This document shows, piece by piece, positions 1-7,332 of a stretch of 64,000 nucleotides of DNA. The stretch's first letter is position 1; the number at the start of each line of letters is the position of its first letter. The DNA comes from a virus, in IMG/VR virus record IMGVR_UViG_3300020390_000003, positions 1 to 64,000 of that record, one strand, 5' to 3'. The notes beneath the pieces were generated by a model. The model saw only the letters and a list, made by a program, of their open reading frames with translations. It was not told where the DNA came from and did not search any database. Position numbers and translations under genes: made by a program.

Positions 1-447
1 GCGATTGTGATAGGAAGTGAGATGTCTGCCGGGGTTCGTGATGTTTATGTATATAATAACGAAGCTTGGGGCTATCTCAAACGAGGAGTTTATTTTAAAA
101 CCAATTCAGATCGTGGTGGGTCTATCAGAAATATAAATATCAGTGATAATACGTTTAAAACGGTAGAAGATGCCATTTTTATGACGGCCAACTATCACGG
201 TGAAGGCAGCGGGAAGCATATCTCTAAAATCTCTAAGATCCTTTTAAAAAATCTATATTTTGATCAGGCAGAAAATTTTGGTATTGTGTTAGAAGGATAT
301 CCTAAGCAACCTATTTCAGATATTCGGTTAGAAAATATTCAAATTACTAAGGCTAAAAATGCACTTACGATAAGAGATACTGAAGGAGTTCAGTTTAAAA
401 ATATTCAGATCGGGGAAGCGGCGGGAACACCATCTTCGGTTAAATAA
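1..447 (+). CDS. Glycoside hydrolase family 28-like protein, C-terminal part
   Basis: Open from the window edge, so only the last 148 residues are visible. The stretch GSEMSAGVRDVYVYNN followed by RGVYFKTNSDRGG is typical of the active-site face of GH28 polygalacturonase-type right-handed beta-helices, which degrade pectin-like polymers outside the cytoplasm or in the periplasm. Repeating short strands (ISKILLKNLYF, ISDIRLENIQI, VQFKNIQI) are successive helix rungs. It ends just before an intrinsic terminator and is a chromosomal (host) gene, not phage. Substrate cannot be decided from this fragment. Confidence 0.85.
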   Translation, partial: AIVIGSEMSAGVRDVYVYNNEAWGYLKRGVYFKTNSDRGGSIRNINISDNTFKTVEDAIFMTANYHGEGSGKHISKISKILLKNLYFDQAENFGIVLEGYPKQPISDIRLENIQITKAKNALTIRDTEGVQFKNIQIGEAAGTPSSVK

Positions 448-450
448 AAA

Positions 451-478
451 AAGCCACTCAATAATTGAGTGGCTTTCC
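451..478 (+). terminator. Intrinsic terminator of the host GH28 gene
   Basis: AAGCCACTCAAT / AATTGAGTGGCTTT forms a near-perfect 12-bp stem straight after the stop codon, with A-rich 5' and T-rich 3' flanks; it could work in both directions. Confidence 0.85.
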
Positions 479-480
479 TT

Positions 481-500
481 TTGTGACCTCGGCAGGACTT
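481..500 (-). other. attL: Putative attL: fragment of a tRNA 3' end
   Basis: Read on the minus strand this is AAGTCCTGCCGAGGTCACAA: the end of a T-loop, the T-stem half CCTGC, acceptor half CGAGGTC and a discriminator A. The upstream tRNA body is absent. It sits between a host gene terminator and the integrase module, as expected when a tyrosine integrase uses a tRNA 3' end: one junction keeps only the 3' remnant and the other keeps the whole tRNA. The intact partner should lie beyond the right edge. The amino acid identity cannot be read. Confidence 0.5.
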
Positions 501-563
501 AGAATTTCTACTATTTTTATATTAAATAATATCAATTTATATAATTGATAAAATATTTTTATA

Positions 564-571
564 TACTTTTG
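564..571 (+). promoter_or_regulatory. Bacteroidetes-type promoter, -7 element
   Basis: TACTTTTG matches TAnnTTTG and a TTG lies 16 bases upstream (545-547). It precedes the small gene at 645 and the integrase. Two TCGGGAA motifs lie in the leader (602-621). Confidence 0.5.
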
Positions 572-644
572 TAACACTAAGTATAAAACGACTACAAATA
601 TGTCGGGAATATATCGGGAAACTTTTAAACACATTTAAGCAACT

Positions 645-869
645 ATGGCAAAGTATTATATTAAAAGCTACAAAAAAATACCACAGCGATTTTTAGCAAT
701 GATTAACTCAATTGACGAAACAACAGGAAGTGTGAAAGAGCCTTATGAGATTACATTAGAGAGAGTAGGTTGGTTTGGTAGAAAATCAGAGGTTGTTAAA
801 AAAGTTGATCTACCAAAAGGTTTCAATCATTCAAAAGAATTATATACGGGTAGAGAGTGGGTTAATTAA
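645..869 (+). CDS. Small hypothetical protein upstream of the integrase
   Basis: 74 residues, basic, with no domain I recognise. It contains the stretch EPYEITLERVGWFGRKSEVV. It lies 34 bp before the integrase and in the same direction, so the two are probably co-transcribed from the promoter at 564-571. It could be a directionality factor by position alone, but it lacks an obvious HTH. Confidence 0.6.
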   Translation: MAKYYIKSYKKIPQRFLAMINSIDETTGSVKEPYEITLERVGWFGRKSEVVKKVDLPKGFNHSKELYTGREWVN

Positions 870-903
870 AAAATCACTAATACTAACTTAAACCATCCGG
901 GAA

Positions 904-2190
904 ATGGCAACAGTAAAACTACTGGTAAAAGGGAAGAAAAATCCTTCTACCTTATACATTCGATTTTTAAATGGACGGCAATTTGATAAGATTTGCAGTA
1001 CCAATTTAAGTGTTGATCCTGCGCAATGGGATAACAAAAAATCAAATTACAAAAACCTATCGTCGATCAAAGACCGCGTTAAGAAGCAAGCCAATTTTGA
1101 GAGGCTTAAAATTCACGTGCTCGAATCTTATAATGATGCCTATATGAATGGTGAAGTGATCGACAAAGATTGGCTTAACAATACCGTGAACACGTTTTTC
1201 AACCGACCCAAGCAAGAAACTAAGCTTGCTATTCAAGATCACTATGTGTATTTATCGGACTTTGCCGAATGGTGGATTGAAAACAAGGCGCCAAAATGGA
1301 AAACCGACAAGAATAAATTTCTGAGCAAGCGTGTTATTCAACAATATGAATCTAACATCAAGATTTGGAAAGAATTTGAAGGTAAGAAGAAGTACAAAAT
1401 CAAAGATGTGAGTAACGATGTGCTTGATGCTTTTACTTCCTTTATGGCAGATCAAAGTTATGCTGCAGCAACTACCAAAAGGCATTTATCACGTGCCAAA
1501 TTTTTTATTGCGCGCGCAGCTACCGAAGGCATCCAGATAGATCCTACCTACCAAGACCGGGTTTTTGTAAAGAAAGATGATGAAGATATTTCGCACCCAT
1601 ACCTTAATGAGCAGGAAATAGATGCTATTTACAAGCTAAACCTTTCGCACGACATCAGTCTCGACAACATAAGAGACAATGCAATCATTGGCTTGTGGAC
1701 CGGCCTACGAATTTCTGACTTCAATAAAAACCTTGATATAAGCAATATAGATGGCGATTATATTAAAATTCGTACCAAGAAAACCGGTACATGGGTTACA
1801 ATTCCGCTTCACCCTCAAGTAAAAGAAGTGCTTAATAAACGCCACGGAAACCTTCCTGTTAAGAGCAGCGACAAGCATTTCAACGAAAAAATTAAAGTGA
1901 TTTGTATGCTAGCCAATATTGATCAGAAGATTAAAGGCGGTATTACGATTGTAGATGAAGAAACCGGAGTGAAGCGAAAAGTTTATGATGTGTATAAAAA
2001 ATATAAGCTGGTAAGTTCGCATATTTGTAGACGTTCCTTTGCAACCAACTTATTTGGGAAGGTGCCTAATAGTGTAATACAAGCTATTGGCGGCTGGGCA
2101 AAAGAAGATATGATGCTTCATTACATCAAGAAAACTAAAACAGAATCGGCAGATCAACTTAAACAGTATTGGGATGAGAAATATAGGTAA
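904..2190 (+). CDS. int: Tyrosine recombinase / phage integrase
   Basis: 428 residues, normal length for Bacteroidetes phage integrases. An N-terminal arm-binding region (1-110) is followed by a SAM-like core-binding domain (about 115-210) and a C-terminal catalytic domain. Visible catalytic residues: R269 in GLWTGLRISDF, a beta-hairpin lysine (K292/K293), H373 and R376 in SSHICRRSF, W398 in IGGWAKEDMMLHY replacing the second histidine, and nucleophile Y407. It catalyses site-specific integration and excision by 3'-phosphotyrosyl strand exchange. The ATG sits in the recurrent CGGGAAATG context. Its position next to the tRNA fragment at 481-500 supports use of that att site. Confidence 0.95.
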   Translation: MATVKLLVKGKKNPSTLYIRFLNGRQFDKICSTNLSVDPAQWDNKKSNYKNLSSIKDRVKKQANFERLKIHVLESYNDAYMNGEVIDKDWLNNTVNTFFNRPKQETKLAIQDHYVYLSDFAEWWIENKAPKWKTDKNKFLSKRVIQQYESNIKIWKEFEGKKKYKIKDVSNDVLDAFTSFMADQSYAAATTKRHLSRAKFFIARAATEGIQIDPTYQDRVFVKKDDEDISHPYLNEQEIDAIYKLNLSHDISLDNIRDNAIIGLWTGLRISDFNKNLDISNIDGDYIKIRTKKTGTWVTIPLHPQVKEVLNKRHGNLPVKSSDKHFNEKIKVICMLANIDQKIKGGITIVDEETGVKRKVYDVYKKYKLVSSHICRRSFATNLFGKVPNSVIQAIGGWAKEDMMLHYIKKTKTESADQLKQYWDEKYR

Positions 2191-2194
2191 AACT

Positions 2195-2362
2195 ATGAGC
2201 ACAACAGAAGAAGATTATAGTGTAATTCAAAGACCTTCTTACAAAACAAGTTGTTCAAAAAAAGGATATTTATTGCCAATTGTATTGCCAAACGGTAACG
2301 TATTTAAATACGTCTCTGTTTCAAAAAGAATTTACGAAGAATACAAATCAAAATCGATTTAA
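2195..2362 (+). CDS. Small hypothetical protein
   Basis: 55 residues starting MSTTEEDYSVIQRPSYK. I chose the ATG at 2195, just after the integrase stop, rather than an in-frame ATG at 2174 inside the integrase gene. The central part (KKGYLLPIVLPNGNVFKYVSVSKR) looks like a small beta domain. Function unknown; same operon as the integrase. Confidence 0.5.
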   Translation: MSTTEEDYSVIQRPSYKTSCSKKGYLLPIVLPNGNVFKYVSVSKRIYEEYKSKSI

Positions 2363-2364
2363 CT

Positions 2365-2649
2365 ATGTACACAGACAATCCAATTCTAAAAAATATGACG
2401 GGAGAACAGCAAGAGCAGTTCAAACAGAAATGTATTAATTCTGATCAATATTTCTACGAGAATTATATCAAGAAGCTAGGAGGTAATCAACACTTGCCGG
2501 ACTATTCCCCAGAAGTTTTCGCAGAATATAAAAAAGAAGCTGAGCGCATTCAAAATTTGTATAAAATAAAGATGAGAGGCCCAGGACCGAAGCCTACTTA
2601 TTTTATGAGATTGGACGCATATTATAAATTTCCTCATTTTAAAAATTAA
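2365..2649 (+). CDS. Hypothetical protein
   Basis: 94 residues, mostly helical, two bases after the previous gene. The N-terminus (NMTGEQQEQFKQKCINSDQYFYENYIKK) looks like a helical pair. No family recognised. It sits between the integrase and a regulator, so it is probably part of the lysogeny module. Confidence 0.6.
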   Translation: MYTDNPILKNMTGEQQEQFKQKCINSDQYFYENYIKKLGGNQHLPDYSPEVFAEYKKEAERIQNLYKIKMRGPGPKPTYFMRLDAYYKFPHFKN

Positions 2650-2678
2650 CTTACTTAACCCTTAACCTAGAAACCATT

Positions 2679-3086
2679 ATGCAAAAGAAAAAAACACTAT
2701 CAGATGCGCAGATCCTGCAAGAAGTTTTAAACGCTCTTGATTATTCTGCCAACGCACTTAACGACAAGCTTGAATATAGTTCGCCTTCATCAGTACCGCA
2801 CGTACTTAAAGGCCGTAACGAATTAAGCCGGGGAATGAAGCAGCGTATCGTCAACACCTTTCCCAATGTGAATATGGAATTTCTCAATAAAGGTGAATTA
2901 CCGATTTTACTAACCGGTGGAGCGATGCAAGCACAAGCCAATCTACTTAACATTGCAATCAACACCAATCAAGGCCAAAGCCCTATGCTAGACCTTAACA
3001 AGCTGGCGAAAATTCCGCAGCAACTTGATCGCATAGAAACTATGCTTCAAGAATTATTGAGCACAAAAAAAGGTCCTACCGAATAA
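2679..3086 (+). CDS. Small HTH regulator, repressor-like N-terminal domain
   Basis: 135 residues. Residues 8-75 have the layout of Bacteroidetes phage Cro/CI-type DNA-binding domains: a first helix (ILQEVLNALDY), the stretch SSPSSVPHVLKGRNELSRGMKQRIVNTFP, then VNMEFLNKGELPILL, which matches the WLLTGEGPML-type ending of such repressors. The C-terminus (LAKIPQQLDRIETMLQELL) is a probable coiled coil for dimerisation and there is no LexA-type protease domain. It converges with the XRE gene at 3120 across a shared terminator. Candidate repressor or antirepressor; inference only. Confidence 0.6.
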   Translation: MQKKKTLSDAQILQEVLNALDYSANALNDKLEYSSPSSVPHVLKGRNELSRGMKQRIVNTFPNVNMEFLNKGELPILLTGGAMQAQANLLNIAINTNQGQSPMLDLNKLAKIPQQLDRIETMLQELLSTKKGPTE

Positions 3087-3106
3087 CCGGAGGACCTTTT
3101 TATTTT
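3071..3106. terminator. Terminator between convergent regulators
   Basis: AGGTCCT (3071-3077) pairs with AGGACCT (3091-3097), followed by TTTTATTTTT. The stem overlaps the last codons of the upstream gene, and an A-run on the other side allows use from the minus strand too. Confidence 0.8.
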
Positions 3107-3119
3107 TCGTCTCGTCAAT

Positions 3120-3368
3120 TTATAGATCGTCAATTTCTGAAAATTTGATTTTTAAAGCGGTAAACAATTTGGCCACGATGCCAAATGTGTAGCCGGGTTT
3201 CTTCCCTAATTCAAGCTTACTAATATACGATTGCTCTACACCGCTGATCTCGCTTAATAACATTTGACTTACACCCATACCTTGGCGCTTATTTCTAATT
3301 AGCGCAGCTACTTTCTGCACTATTTCTGTTTCCGATTCTTTGATTTCTACATAGTTTGTATGTGCCAT
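3120..3368 (-). CDS. XRE-family (Cro/CI) helix-turn-helix regulator
   Basis: 82 residues, essentially a single HTH_3 domain: IRNKRQGMGVSQMLLSEISGVEQSYISKLELGKK with the recognition helix at VEQSYISKLE. It is a DNA-binding transcription regulator. The start lies in the CGGGAAATG context. It ends the long leftward early operon, which may let it act as a feedback regulator of that operon. Confidence 0.9.
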   Translation of the reverse strand: MAHTNYVEIKESETEIVQKVAALIRNKRQGMGVSQMLLSEISGVEQSYISKLELGKKPGYTFGIVAKLFTALKIKFSEIDDL

Positions 3369-3380
3369 TTCCCGTGGTTT

Positions 3381-3461
3381 TTACAGTAAAATTAATACCC
3401 AAAATACTAGCATCAAAATGATGCCCCAATACATTAGGTGCGTTTTGGTTTCTTTTTTCAT
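3381..3461 (-). CDS. 26-residue single-span membrane peptide
   Basis: MKKETKTHLMYWGIILML followed by VFWVLILL. A basic N-terminus is followed by one hydrophobic segment (about residues 9-26). Its ATG overlaps the stop of the upstream gene as ATGA, which argues that it is translated. Function unknown; it may be a small inner-membrane peptide. Confidence 0.6.
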   Translation of the reverse strand: MKKETKTHLMYWGIILMLVFWVLILL

Positions 3462-3745
3462 AGTTCTAATTTAAGAATATCAGCCAAATTAAAAGGAAAC
3501 CAGGTGCCTTCGTGATTGAAGCACTTTTGGCCCTGCAATTGGCCATCAATTAAATTCTTTTCTTCAATTAAATCTTTGAGGCTTGTAGATTGGTTAATAA
3601 TAGCCAATGCCAGCCCGTGATCTAAATTGTAAAGGTCGTGCCGCATCATCAAAATAGCTTTTGTGGTCTTGTCTTTATGCTTTGGCGATATAGAAGCAAA
3701 GTATTTTAAACCTTGCTCCTTCATCAATCGTCGTACTTTACTCAT
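3458..3745 (-). CDS. Hypothetical early protein
   Basis: 95 residues with no domain recognised. It overlaps the neighbours on both sides (8 bp upstream, ATGA with the membrane peptide downstream), so it belongs to the tightly packed leftward operon. Confidence 0.6.
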   Translation of the reverse strand: MSKVRRLMKEQGLKYFASISPKHKDKTTKAILMMRHDLYNLDHGLALAIINQSTSLKDLIEEKNLIDGQLQGQKCFNHEGTWFPFNLADILKLEL

Positions 3746-3971
3746 CTACTTTATTCCTTAAAACAGTGGTAGCGATTACTTCAGTTCGTAATGTCTGGCC
3801 CATAAATTCGTGCTCAGCATAAAAATGATGCTTTAGCACTTCGCCCGTGATTAAACACTTTTCTTCAGTAATTTGAGTAACTGTAGATATCCTCTTGCTT
3901 TTGCGATGGGTGGTATTGATAAACCTATCGCCGATCGATACACCTCTTACTTTTAAAGTTTCTGTATTCAT
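3738..3971 (-). CDS. Hypothetical early protein
   Basis: 77 residues. The sequence (VRGVSIGDRFINTTHRKSKRISTVTQITEEKCLITGEVLKHHF) reads as a small beta-barrel of the kind seen in phage accessory proteins. Function unknown. It overlaps the next gene by 8 bp. Confidence 0.6.
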   Translation of the reverse strand: MNTETLKVRGVSIGDRFINTTHRKSKRISTVTQITEEKCLITGEVLKHHFYAEHEFMGQTLRTEVIATTVLRNKVDE

Positions 3972-3973
3972 CG

Positions 3974-4189
3974 TTATAGATTATGAAGATTACAAGCTAC
4001 AAAGCCAGTTTTAGAAAAATGCCCGTTTAATTTTTGGTGAGTTTTGCTGAATTTTTCAGCTTGTTTTTCATTCCAATTAATTAACAAACATTCTTCGTTT
4101 CCTATATTAATAACTTGAGCATTTTTAAACTCTGGGTATTTATTTTTTAGAAAATTACCCTTACCGAAATTTATTACTTTGTTTTTCAT
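3974..4189 (-). CDS. Hypothetical early protein
   Basis: 71 residues, basic N-terminus (MKNKVINFGKGNFLKNKYPEFK). No family recognised. The 73-bp gap upstream (4190-4262) holds a CCCGTGC / GCACGGG stem in an untranslated leader. Confidence 0.5.
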   Translation of the reverse strand: MKNKVINFGKGNFLKNKYPEFKNAQVINIGNEECLLINWNEKQAEKFSKTHQKLNGHFSKTGFVACNLHNL

Positions 4190-4262
4190 AAAAAATTGAT
4201 TTTAAATTAGTTCCCGTGCCGGTATTGCTCCGGTTGCCATTCGCTGCACGGGTGGTGGGTGT

Positions 4263-4457
4263 TTATGATTCTTTAATAAAATGGGTTTCTATTTTCGGCC
4301 AGACCGTTCCTGGCGCGTGACTACATTCTATTTTGGCTACTAATTCGCCCGATCTAGTTTTTACGTGGTAATCATAAGGCGAATCACCTACGCAAGATCC
4401 TACAACGTTTTGAGGTCCTATGAATTTGTAAAATTCTTCTTGTGTTACTTTTTTCAT
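4263..4457 (-). CDS. Hypothetical early protein
   Basis: 64 residues: MKKVTQEEFYKFIGPQNVVG, then SCVGDSPYDYHVKTRSGELVAKIE. Similar short proteins occur in Bacteroidetes phages, but no function is known to me. Confidence 0.6.
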   Translation of the reverse strand: MKKVTQEEFYKFIGPQNVVGSCVGDSPYDYHVKTRSGELVAKIECSHAPGTVWPKIETHFIKES

Positions 4458-4469
4458 CTTCTCAAGTGT

Positions 4470-4637
4470 TTAATTAATCCATATTTGAAAGCCTCTCGTC
4501 AATACCTGGGCTTTGTTCTCTTGTATGCAAATACTAAAATTATAGTCCTGCATCAGTCCGTGCGTCTCGTCAATTACTACACCTGCTTCGGGTAAAATTG
4601 TCTTATAACGCTTGCATGTATGGTTTGGGTTTTTCAT
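4470..4637 (-). CDS. Hypothetical early protein
   Basis: 55 residues, starting MKNPNHTCKRYKTILPEAGV. The ATG overlaps the stop of the upstream gene as TAATG, supporting translation. The part DYNFSICIQENKAQVLTRG looks like two strands. Function unknown. Confidence 0.5.
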   Translation of the reverse strand: MKNPNHTCKRYKTILPEAGVVIDETHGLMQDYNFSICIQENKAQVLTRGFQIWIN

Positions 4638-4870
4638 TAGGCTTTGAGTTTAGTTTTGAGTTCTTCAACTGTACCTGAAAAAATCATTTTTCCGTCCTCT
4701 TGAATGTCAATTATAGGCTGCTCTCTTTGTTGGTATGTATCAGCAAAACCTGTGTAGTTATCAACCAATATCCGTACATCTCCATAAATAGCGCAAATAC
4801 TACCTATTTTCTCTTTGTATTGTGGCGCTCCGCCTTTTGTGTTCTGTGTTTTTAATGATAAATTTTGCAT
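4637..4870 (-). CDS. Hypothetical early protein
   Basis: 77 residues. The C-terminus (QPIIDIQEDGKMIFSGTVEELKTKLKA) resembles a beta-hairpin plus helix. The start codon is in the CGGGAAATG context. The 99-bp leader upstream (4871-4969) contains GGAGGG / CCCTCC and GAGG / CCTC stems but no gene. Confidence 0.6.
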   Translation of the reverse strand: MQNLSLKTQNTKGGAPQYKEKIGSICAIYGDVRILVDNYTGFADTYQQREQPIIDIQEDGKMIFSGTVEELKTKLKA

Positions 4871-4969
4871 TTCCCGTGCTTTTAAAAATTAATGTAACCG
4901 GAGGGAGAACCCTCCACGCTTGCAGCTTAATACACTGTTTTAAGAGGCTGCAACCTCTAATTCAAATTT

Positions 4970-5170
4970 TTAAGTATGAAGAGTGCATGCGTAATTGTGA
5001 AGCAATCCGCTTTTATACTCGCTTAAATCGTTTTCAATACAAATTGAGTGCGTACTATCGTTAATAATTTGCCTTACTGCCGGCTTGTCGTTTGGGTGCT
5101 TTTTCTTAGCATAAATCGCTATCTCTTTTAATTGCTCTTTTGCAAATTGGTATAAAGTCTTAGTTTTCAT
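4970..5170 (-). CDS. Hypothetical early protein
   Basis: 66 residues from the ATG at 5170 (MKTKTLYQFAKEQLKEIAIY); an ATG at 5188 would add six residues and lengthen the overlap with the upstream gene. Mainly helical and positively charged. Function unknown. Confidence 0.5.
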   Translation of the reverse strand: MKTKTLYQFAKEQLKEIAIYAKKKHPNDKPAVRQIINDSTHSICIENDLSEYKSGLLHNYACTLHT

Positions 5171-5402
5171 CTTGATATTTTTTAGCATCGTTAACGATAT
5201 TTTTTAAATTGTCTCGCATTACTTCACGTGCAGATTGAATACGGCTTTGTAAATCTTCTTCAAATTGCTGCATCACTGTTTTTGCGTTAATTTCTCGAAC
5301 GTTGCAGCTAATTTCTAGCAATAGCGTATCGAAGCTTAAAGCATCAATTATTGATTGATCGCGTTCGTAGCTGCTTTCTAGGTTTACATTTTTCCAGTCC
5401 AT
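5160..5402 (-). CDS. Hypothetical early protein
   Basis: 80 residues, acidic, long helix (VMQQFEEDLQSRIQSAREVM) that may form a coiled coil. Overlaps the next gene by about 11 bp. The 109-bp leader (5403-5511) holds a strong GACGGGC / GCCCGT hairpin and a CACGGGAAA motif but no convincing gene. Confidence 0.55.
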   Translation of the reverse strand: MDWKNVNLESSYERDQSIIDALSFDTLLLEISCNVREINAKTVMQQFEEDLQSRIQSAREVMRDNLKNIVNDAKKYQDEN

Positions 5403-5511
5403 TGTATAAAAATTAAATTGTTAATACTGTTGCCGTTTCCCGTGGCAATTGTCTAAGACGGGCACCGCTGCGCCCGTTTCGCTCATCAAGAGCTCATCAG
5501 TTAGACTATAA

Positions 5512-6036
5512 TTAACTCGCTGGTTTATATTGTGCTTTCATCTTCTCAGCATCTAAAAAAGGAGCTACATAGCGGAGCGTTAAATCCGCTATTTTTTTAA
5601 GGGCGTCAATCTTATATACTTTTTTCTGATCTATACCGTGTATATATTTTGACGCTTCTATTAATGCCGTCCGGGCTTCTCGCTCCATACTTTCAGCAAT
5701 TAATAACGGGCAGTAAAAATTGGTTTCCCAATCATCATATTTTTGAAGCAGATAACTAAAACCGTGCTTTATGTGCTGCTCTTGAAGGAGCTTAAAATAT
5801 TTTTGTGCATCTTCATCACTCATCAAATAAGTAAACCTCTCGTCAAGTATTACAAAGTCCTCCGGGCTGTATCTTCGCTCCCTGTGTTCTGGTGCGATCT
5901 CAAACCGATGAGTATTTAAAATTTTCTGTCTGTACTCATCGACTACCGGTTTAATCGTTTGCACGAATGCCTTTGCAGCAATTAAAGTTTCTGCGGCTTC
6001 TTGTAGTTCTGGGCTTGGTGTTGGTGCTTTTTTCAT
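5512..6036 (-). CDS. Hypothetical phage protein, 174 aa
   Basis: The largest protein of the leftward operon. Predicted helical at both ends, with an N-terminal helix (ELQEAAETLIAAKAFVQTIKPVV), a conserved-looking middle (YSPEDFVILDERFTYLMSDEDAQKYF) and a basic C-terminus. No family recognised. It starts three bases after the upstream gene. Confidence 0.7.
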   Translation of the reverse strand: MKKAPTPSPELQEAAETLIAAKAFVQTIKPVVDEYRQKILNTHRFEIAPEHRERRYSPEDFVILDERFTYLMSDEDAQKYFKLLQEQHIKHGFSYLLQKYDDWETNFYCPLLIAESMEREARTALIEASKYIHGIDQKKVYKIDALKKIADLTLRYVAPFLDAEKMKAQYKPAS

Positions 6037-6039
6037 AGT

Positions 6040-6234
6040 TTACTGTATTATAATAGGTTCTTGTCTGAATATTATTTGATATTGATCACGACCAATAAAT
6101 TTTTTGATTGCCGGGTGCTTTCTGAAATATTTCTCAGCCTGTTTTGGCGTTCTAACATCGCAGTAAATTGAGGCGATCTCGTTAAACCCGTTAATTTTGT
6201 CTTTTACTTTGCAGATAAAGTGGTTTGTGTCCAT
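6040..6234 (-). CDS. Hypothetical early protein
   Basis: 64 residues: MDTNHFICKVKDKINGFNEI, then a small alpha-beta domain (RTPKQAEKYFRKHPAIKKFIG). The start context is CGGGAAAATG. The 107-bp leader upstream (6235-6341) contains a GC-rich stem-loop near 6273-6321. Function unknown. Confidence 0.6.
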   Translation of the reverse strand: MDTNHFICKVKDKINGFNEIASIYCDVRTPKQAEKYFRKHPAIKKFIGRDQYQIIFRQEPIIIQ

Positions 6235-6341
6235 TTTCCCGAATGAATTAAATTAATATTAGATTAGTTGCACGGGGCGCTATCGCTGCGCCTTCGGTCC
6301 TTCCTCCGTGCTTGTTGTTTTTATGCCTTCTCGGGCGTTAA

Positions 6342-6614
6342 TTAAAATAATTCGTTGAGCTCAATAGTTTCGCTTACTAATTCAAAACTATTTAACCCCT
6401 GCGTCTGGTCGTGATTCTCTGTTATCATAAAATCATAATGATATTTTACCCACTCGTTGGGGGTTTCCGCTTCCAATGTTTCAGGATCACAGTCTTTTTT
6501 AATGATCTGCTTAACTGTTTGCTTAAACTTCCTTTTGTTCGTAAAAACTCCGATTAAATCCCGGCTGCTAAAAGTGTGGTTAAAATCTGTTTTAAATAAA
6601 ATAATTGCTTCCAT
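6342..6614 (-). CDS. Hypothetical early protein
   Basis: 90 residues: MEAIILFKTDFNHTFSSRDL followed by IGVFTNKRKFKQTVKQIIKK and a KYHYDFMITENHDQTQG segment. This general layout is frequent among small phage proteins, but no function can be assigned. Confidence 0.6.
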   Translation of the reverse strand: MEAIILFKTDFNHTFSSRDLIGVFTNKRKFKQTVKQIIKKDCDPETLEAETPNEWVKYHYDFMITENHDQTQGLNSFELVSETIELNELF

Positions 6615-6620
6615 AGTGTT

Positions 6621-6728
6621 TTAATAAGTGATTAATCCTGTTACTAATAATATTCTAACCGTTAAGCCTCCGAAAAATACCAGTCCCAACGTGATCAAAA
6701 TTACTCTTGCTTCTACATCTGTTCTCAT
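6621..6728 (-). CDS. 35-residue membrane peptide
   Basis: Charged N-terminus (MRTDVEAR) followed by one or two hydrophobic stretches (VILITLGLVFFGGLTV, ILLVTGLITY). The ATG overlaps the upstream stop as ATGA, so the two small membrane genes are probably translationally coupled. Function unknown. Confidence 0.6.
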   Translation of the reverse strand: MRTDVEARVILITLGLVFFGGLTVRILLVTGLITY

Positions 6729-6847
6729 AACTCGAAACCGTTTTTTGCAGCAGAATAAACTACCCCGGCTGCGATCATTAATAAAAATGTGATTCGCACA
6801 ACGTTAATCGCTATGCTTTGCTCCTGAATGTGTTGTAAGTGTTTCAT
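6725..6847 (-). CDS. 40-residue membrane peptide
   Basis: MKHLQHIQEQSIAINVVRIT, then a single span FLLMIAAGVVYSAA. It is coupled to the 35-residue gene by an ATGA overlap. Probably a small inner-membrane protein of the early operon; role unknown. Confidence 0.6.
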   Translation of the reverse strand: MKHLQHIQEQSIAINVVRITFLLMIAAGVVYSAAKNGFEL

Positions 6848-6868
6848 AAATTGAAAATTGTTTGATTG

Positions 6869-7057
6869 TTAGTCCTCTATTCTTGTTAAATGCTTCTCGC
6901 ACCATTCTTGTAGGTCCTGACCTGTTTTAAAGTTCTTCTCCTGTCCGTTTGTTAGTTCTAAGCTTATCTCATAGAATGCTGTAATTGAAATCTTTTGCGC
7001 TTCTTTAAATGTTGTTAGAATCGAATCTAGTTCGTTAAATGCTTCGTTTGTTGTCAT
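6869..7057 (-). CDS. First small gene of the leftward early operon
   Basis: 62 residues: MTTNEAFNELDSILTTFKEA, then beta-rich ISITAFYEISLELTNGQEK and a helix. It is the promoter-proximal gene; the predicted transcription start lies about 230 bases upstream, leaving a long leader that includes a tRNA-like element. Confidence 0.6.
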   Translation of the reverse strand: MTTNEAFNELDSILTTFKEAQKISITAFYEISLELTNGQEKNFKTGQDLQEWCEKHLTRIED

Positions 7058-7115
7058 AACTCTAAATTGATTTTAAAGCCCGTCTAAGGCTTGATTAATA
7101 TTTAATTGTATTTGT

Positions 7116-7176
7116 TCGGCTGTCAGGATTTGAACCCGTTAACGCCTCCTATTAATCAATAGGACCGTGCAGCCTG
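7116..7176 (-). ncRNA. D-arm-less tRNA-like element in the early leader
   Basis: On the minus strand: acceptor-like GGCTG (7174-7170) pairs with CAGCC (7122-7118); a T-arm with loop TTCAAAT (7134-7128) and stem ACGGG/CCTGA; and an anticodon-like arm CCTAT / ATAGG (7163-7148) with a 6-nt loop TGATTA. Only six bases separate the acceptor half from the anticodon-like arm, so no D-arm fits. It could be a degraded tRNA, a tRNA mimic or a coincidental arrangement. It lies inside the transcript expected from the promoter at 7291-7298. Confidence 0.4.
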
Positions 7177-7290
7177 TTTGTCTCCGTTGTGCGGTCTTAT
7201 ATTAAGTATAACCTAATCAAGTGCGCACGATGTCAAAGAACCTAAACCCGTCAAGCCAGTAATAATGCGGCTTTATCTGTTTGTTAGGTT

Positions 7291-7332
7291 CAAAAGTACC
7301 TATAATAATTAGTATAATTTTAGTATAATTTA
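7291..7332 (-). promoter_or_regulatory. Leftward early promoter with tandem operator-like repeats
   Basis: On the minus strand TACTTTTG (7298-7291) fits TAnnTTTG. No clear -33 TTTG is present. Directly upstream are two tandem 11-bp copies of AGTATAATTTt/a (7311-7321 and 7322-7332, given on the plus strand). The same AGTATAATTTT string occurs just downstream of a late promoter (43414-43424), which suggests a shared regulator. This promoter would drive the operon 7057 to 3120. Confidence 0.5.
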
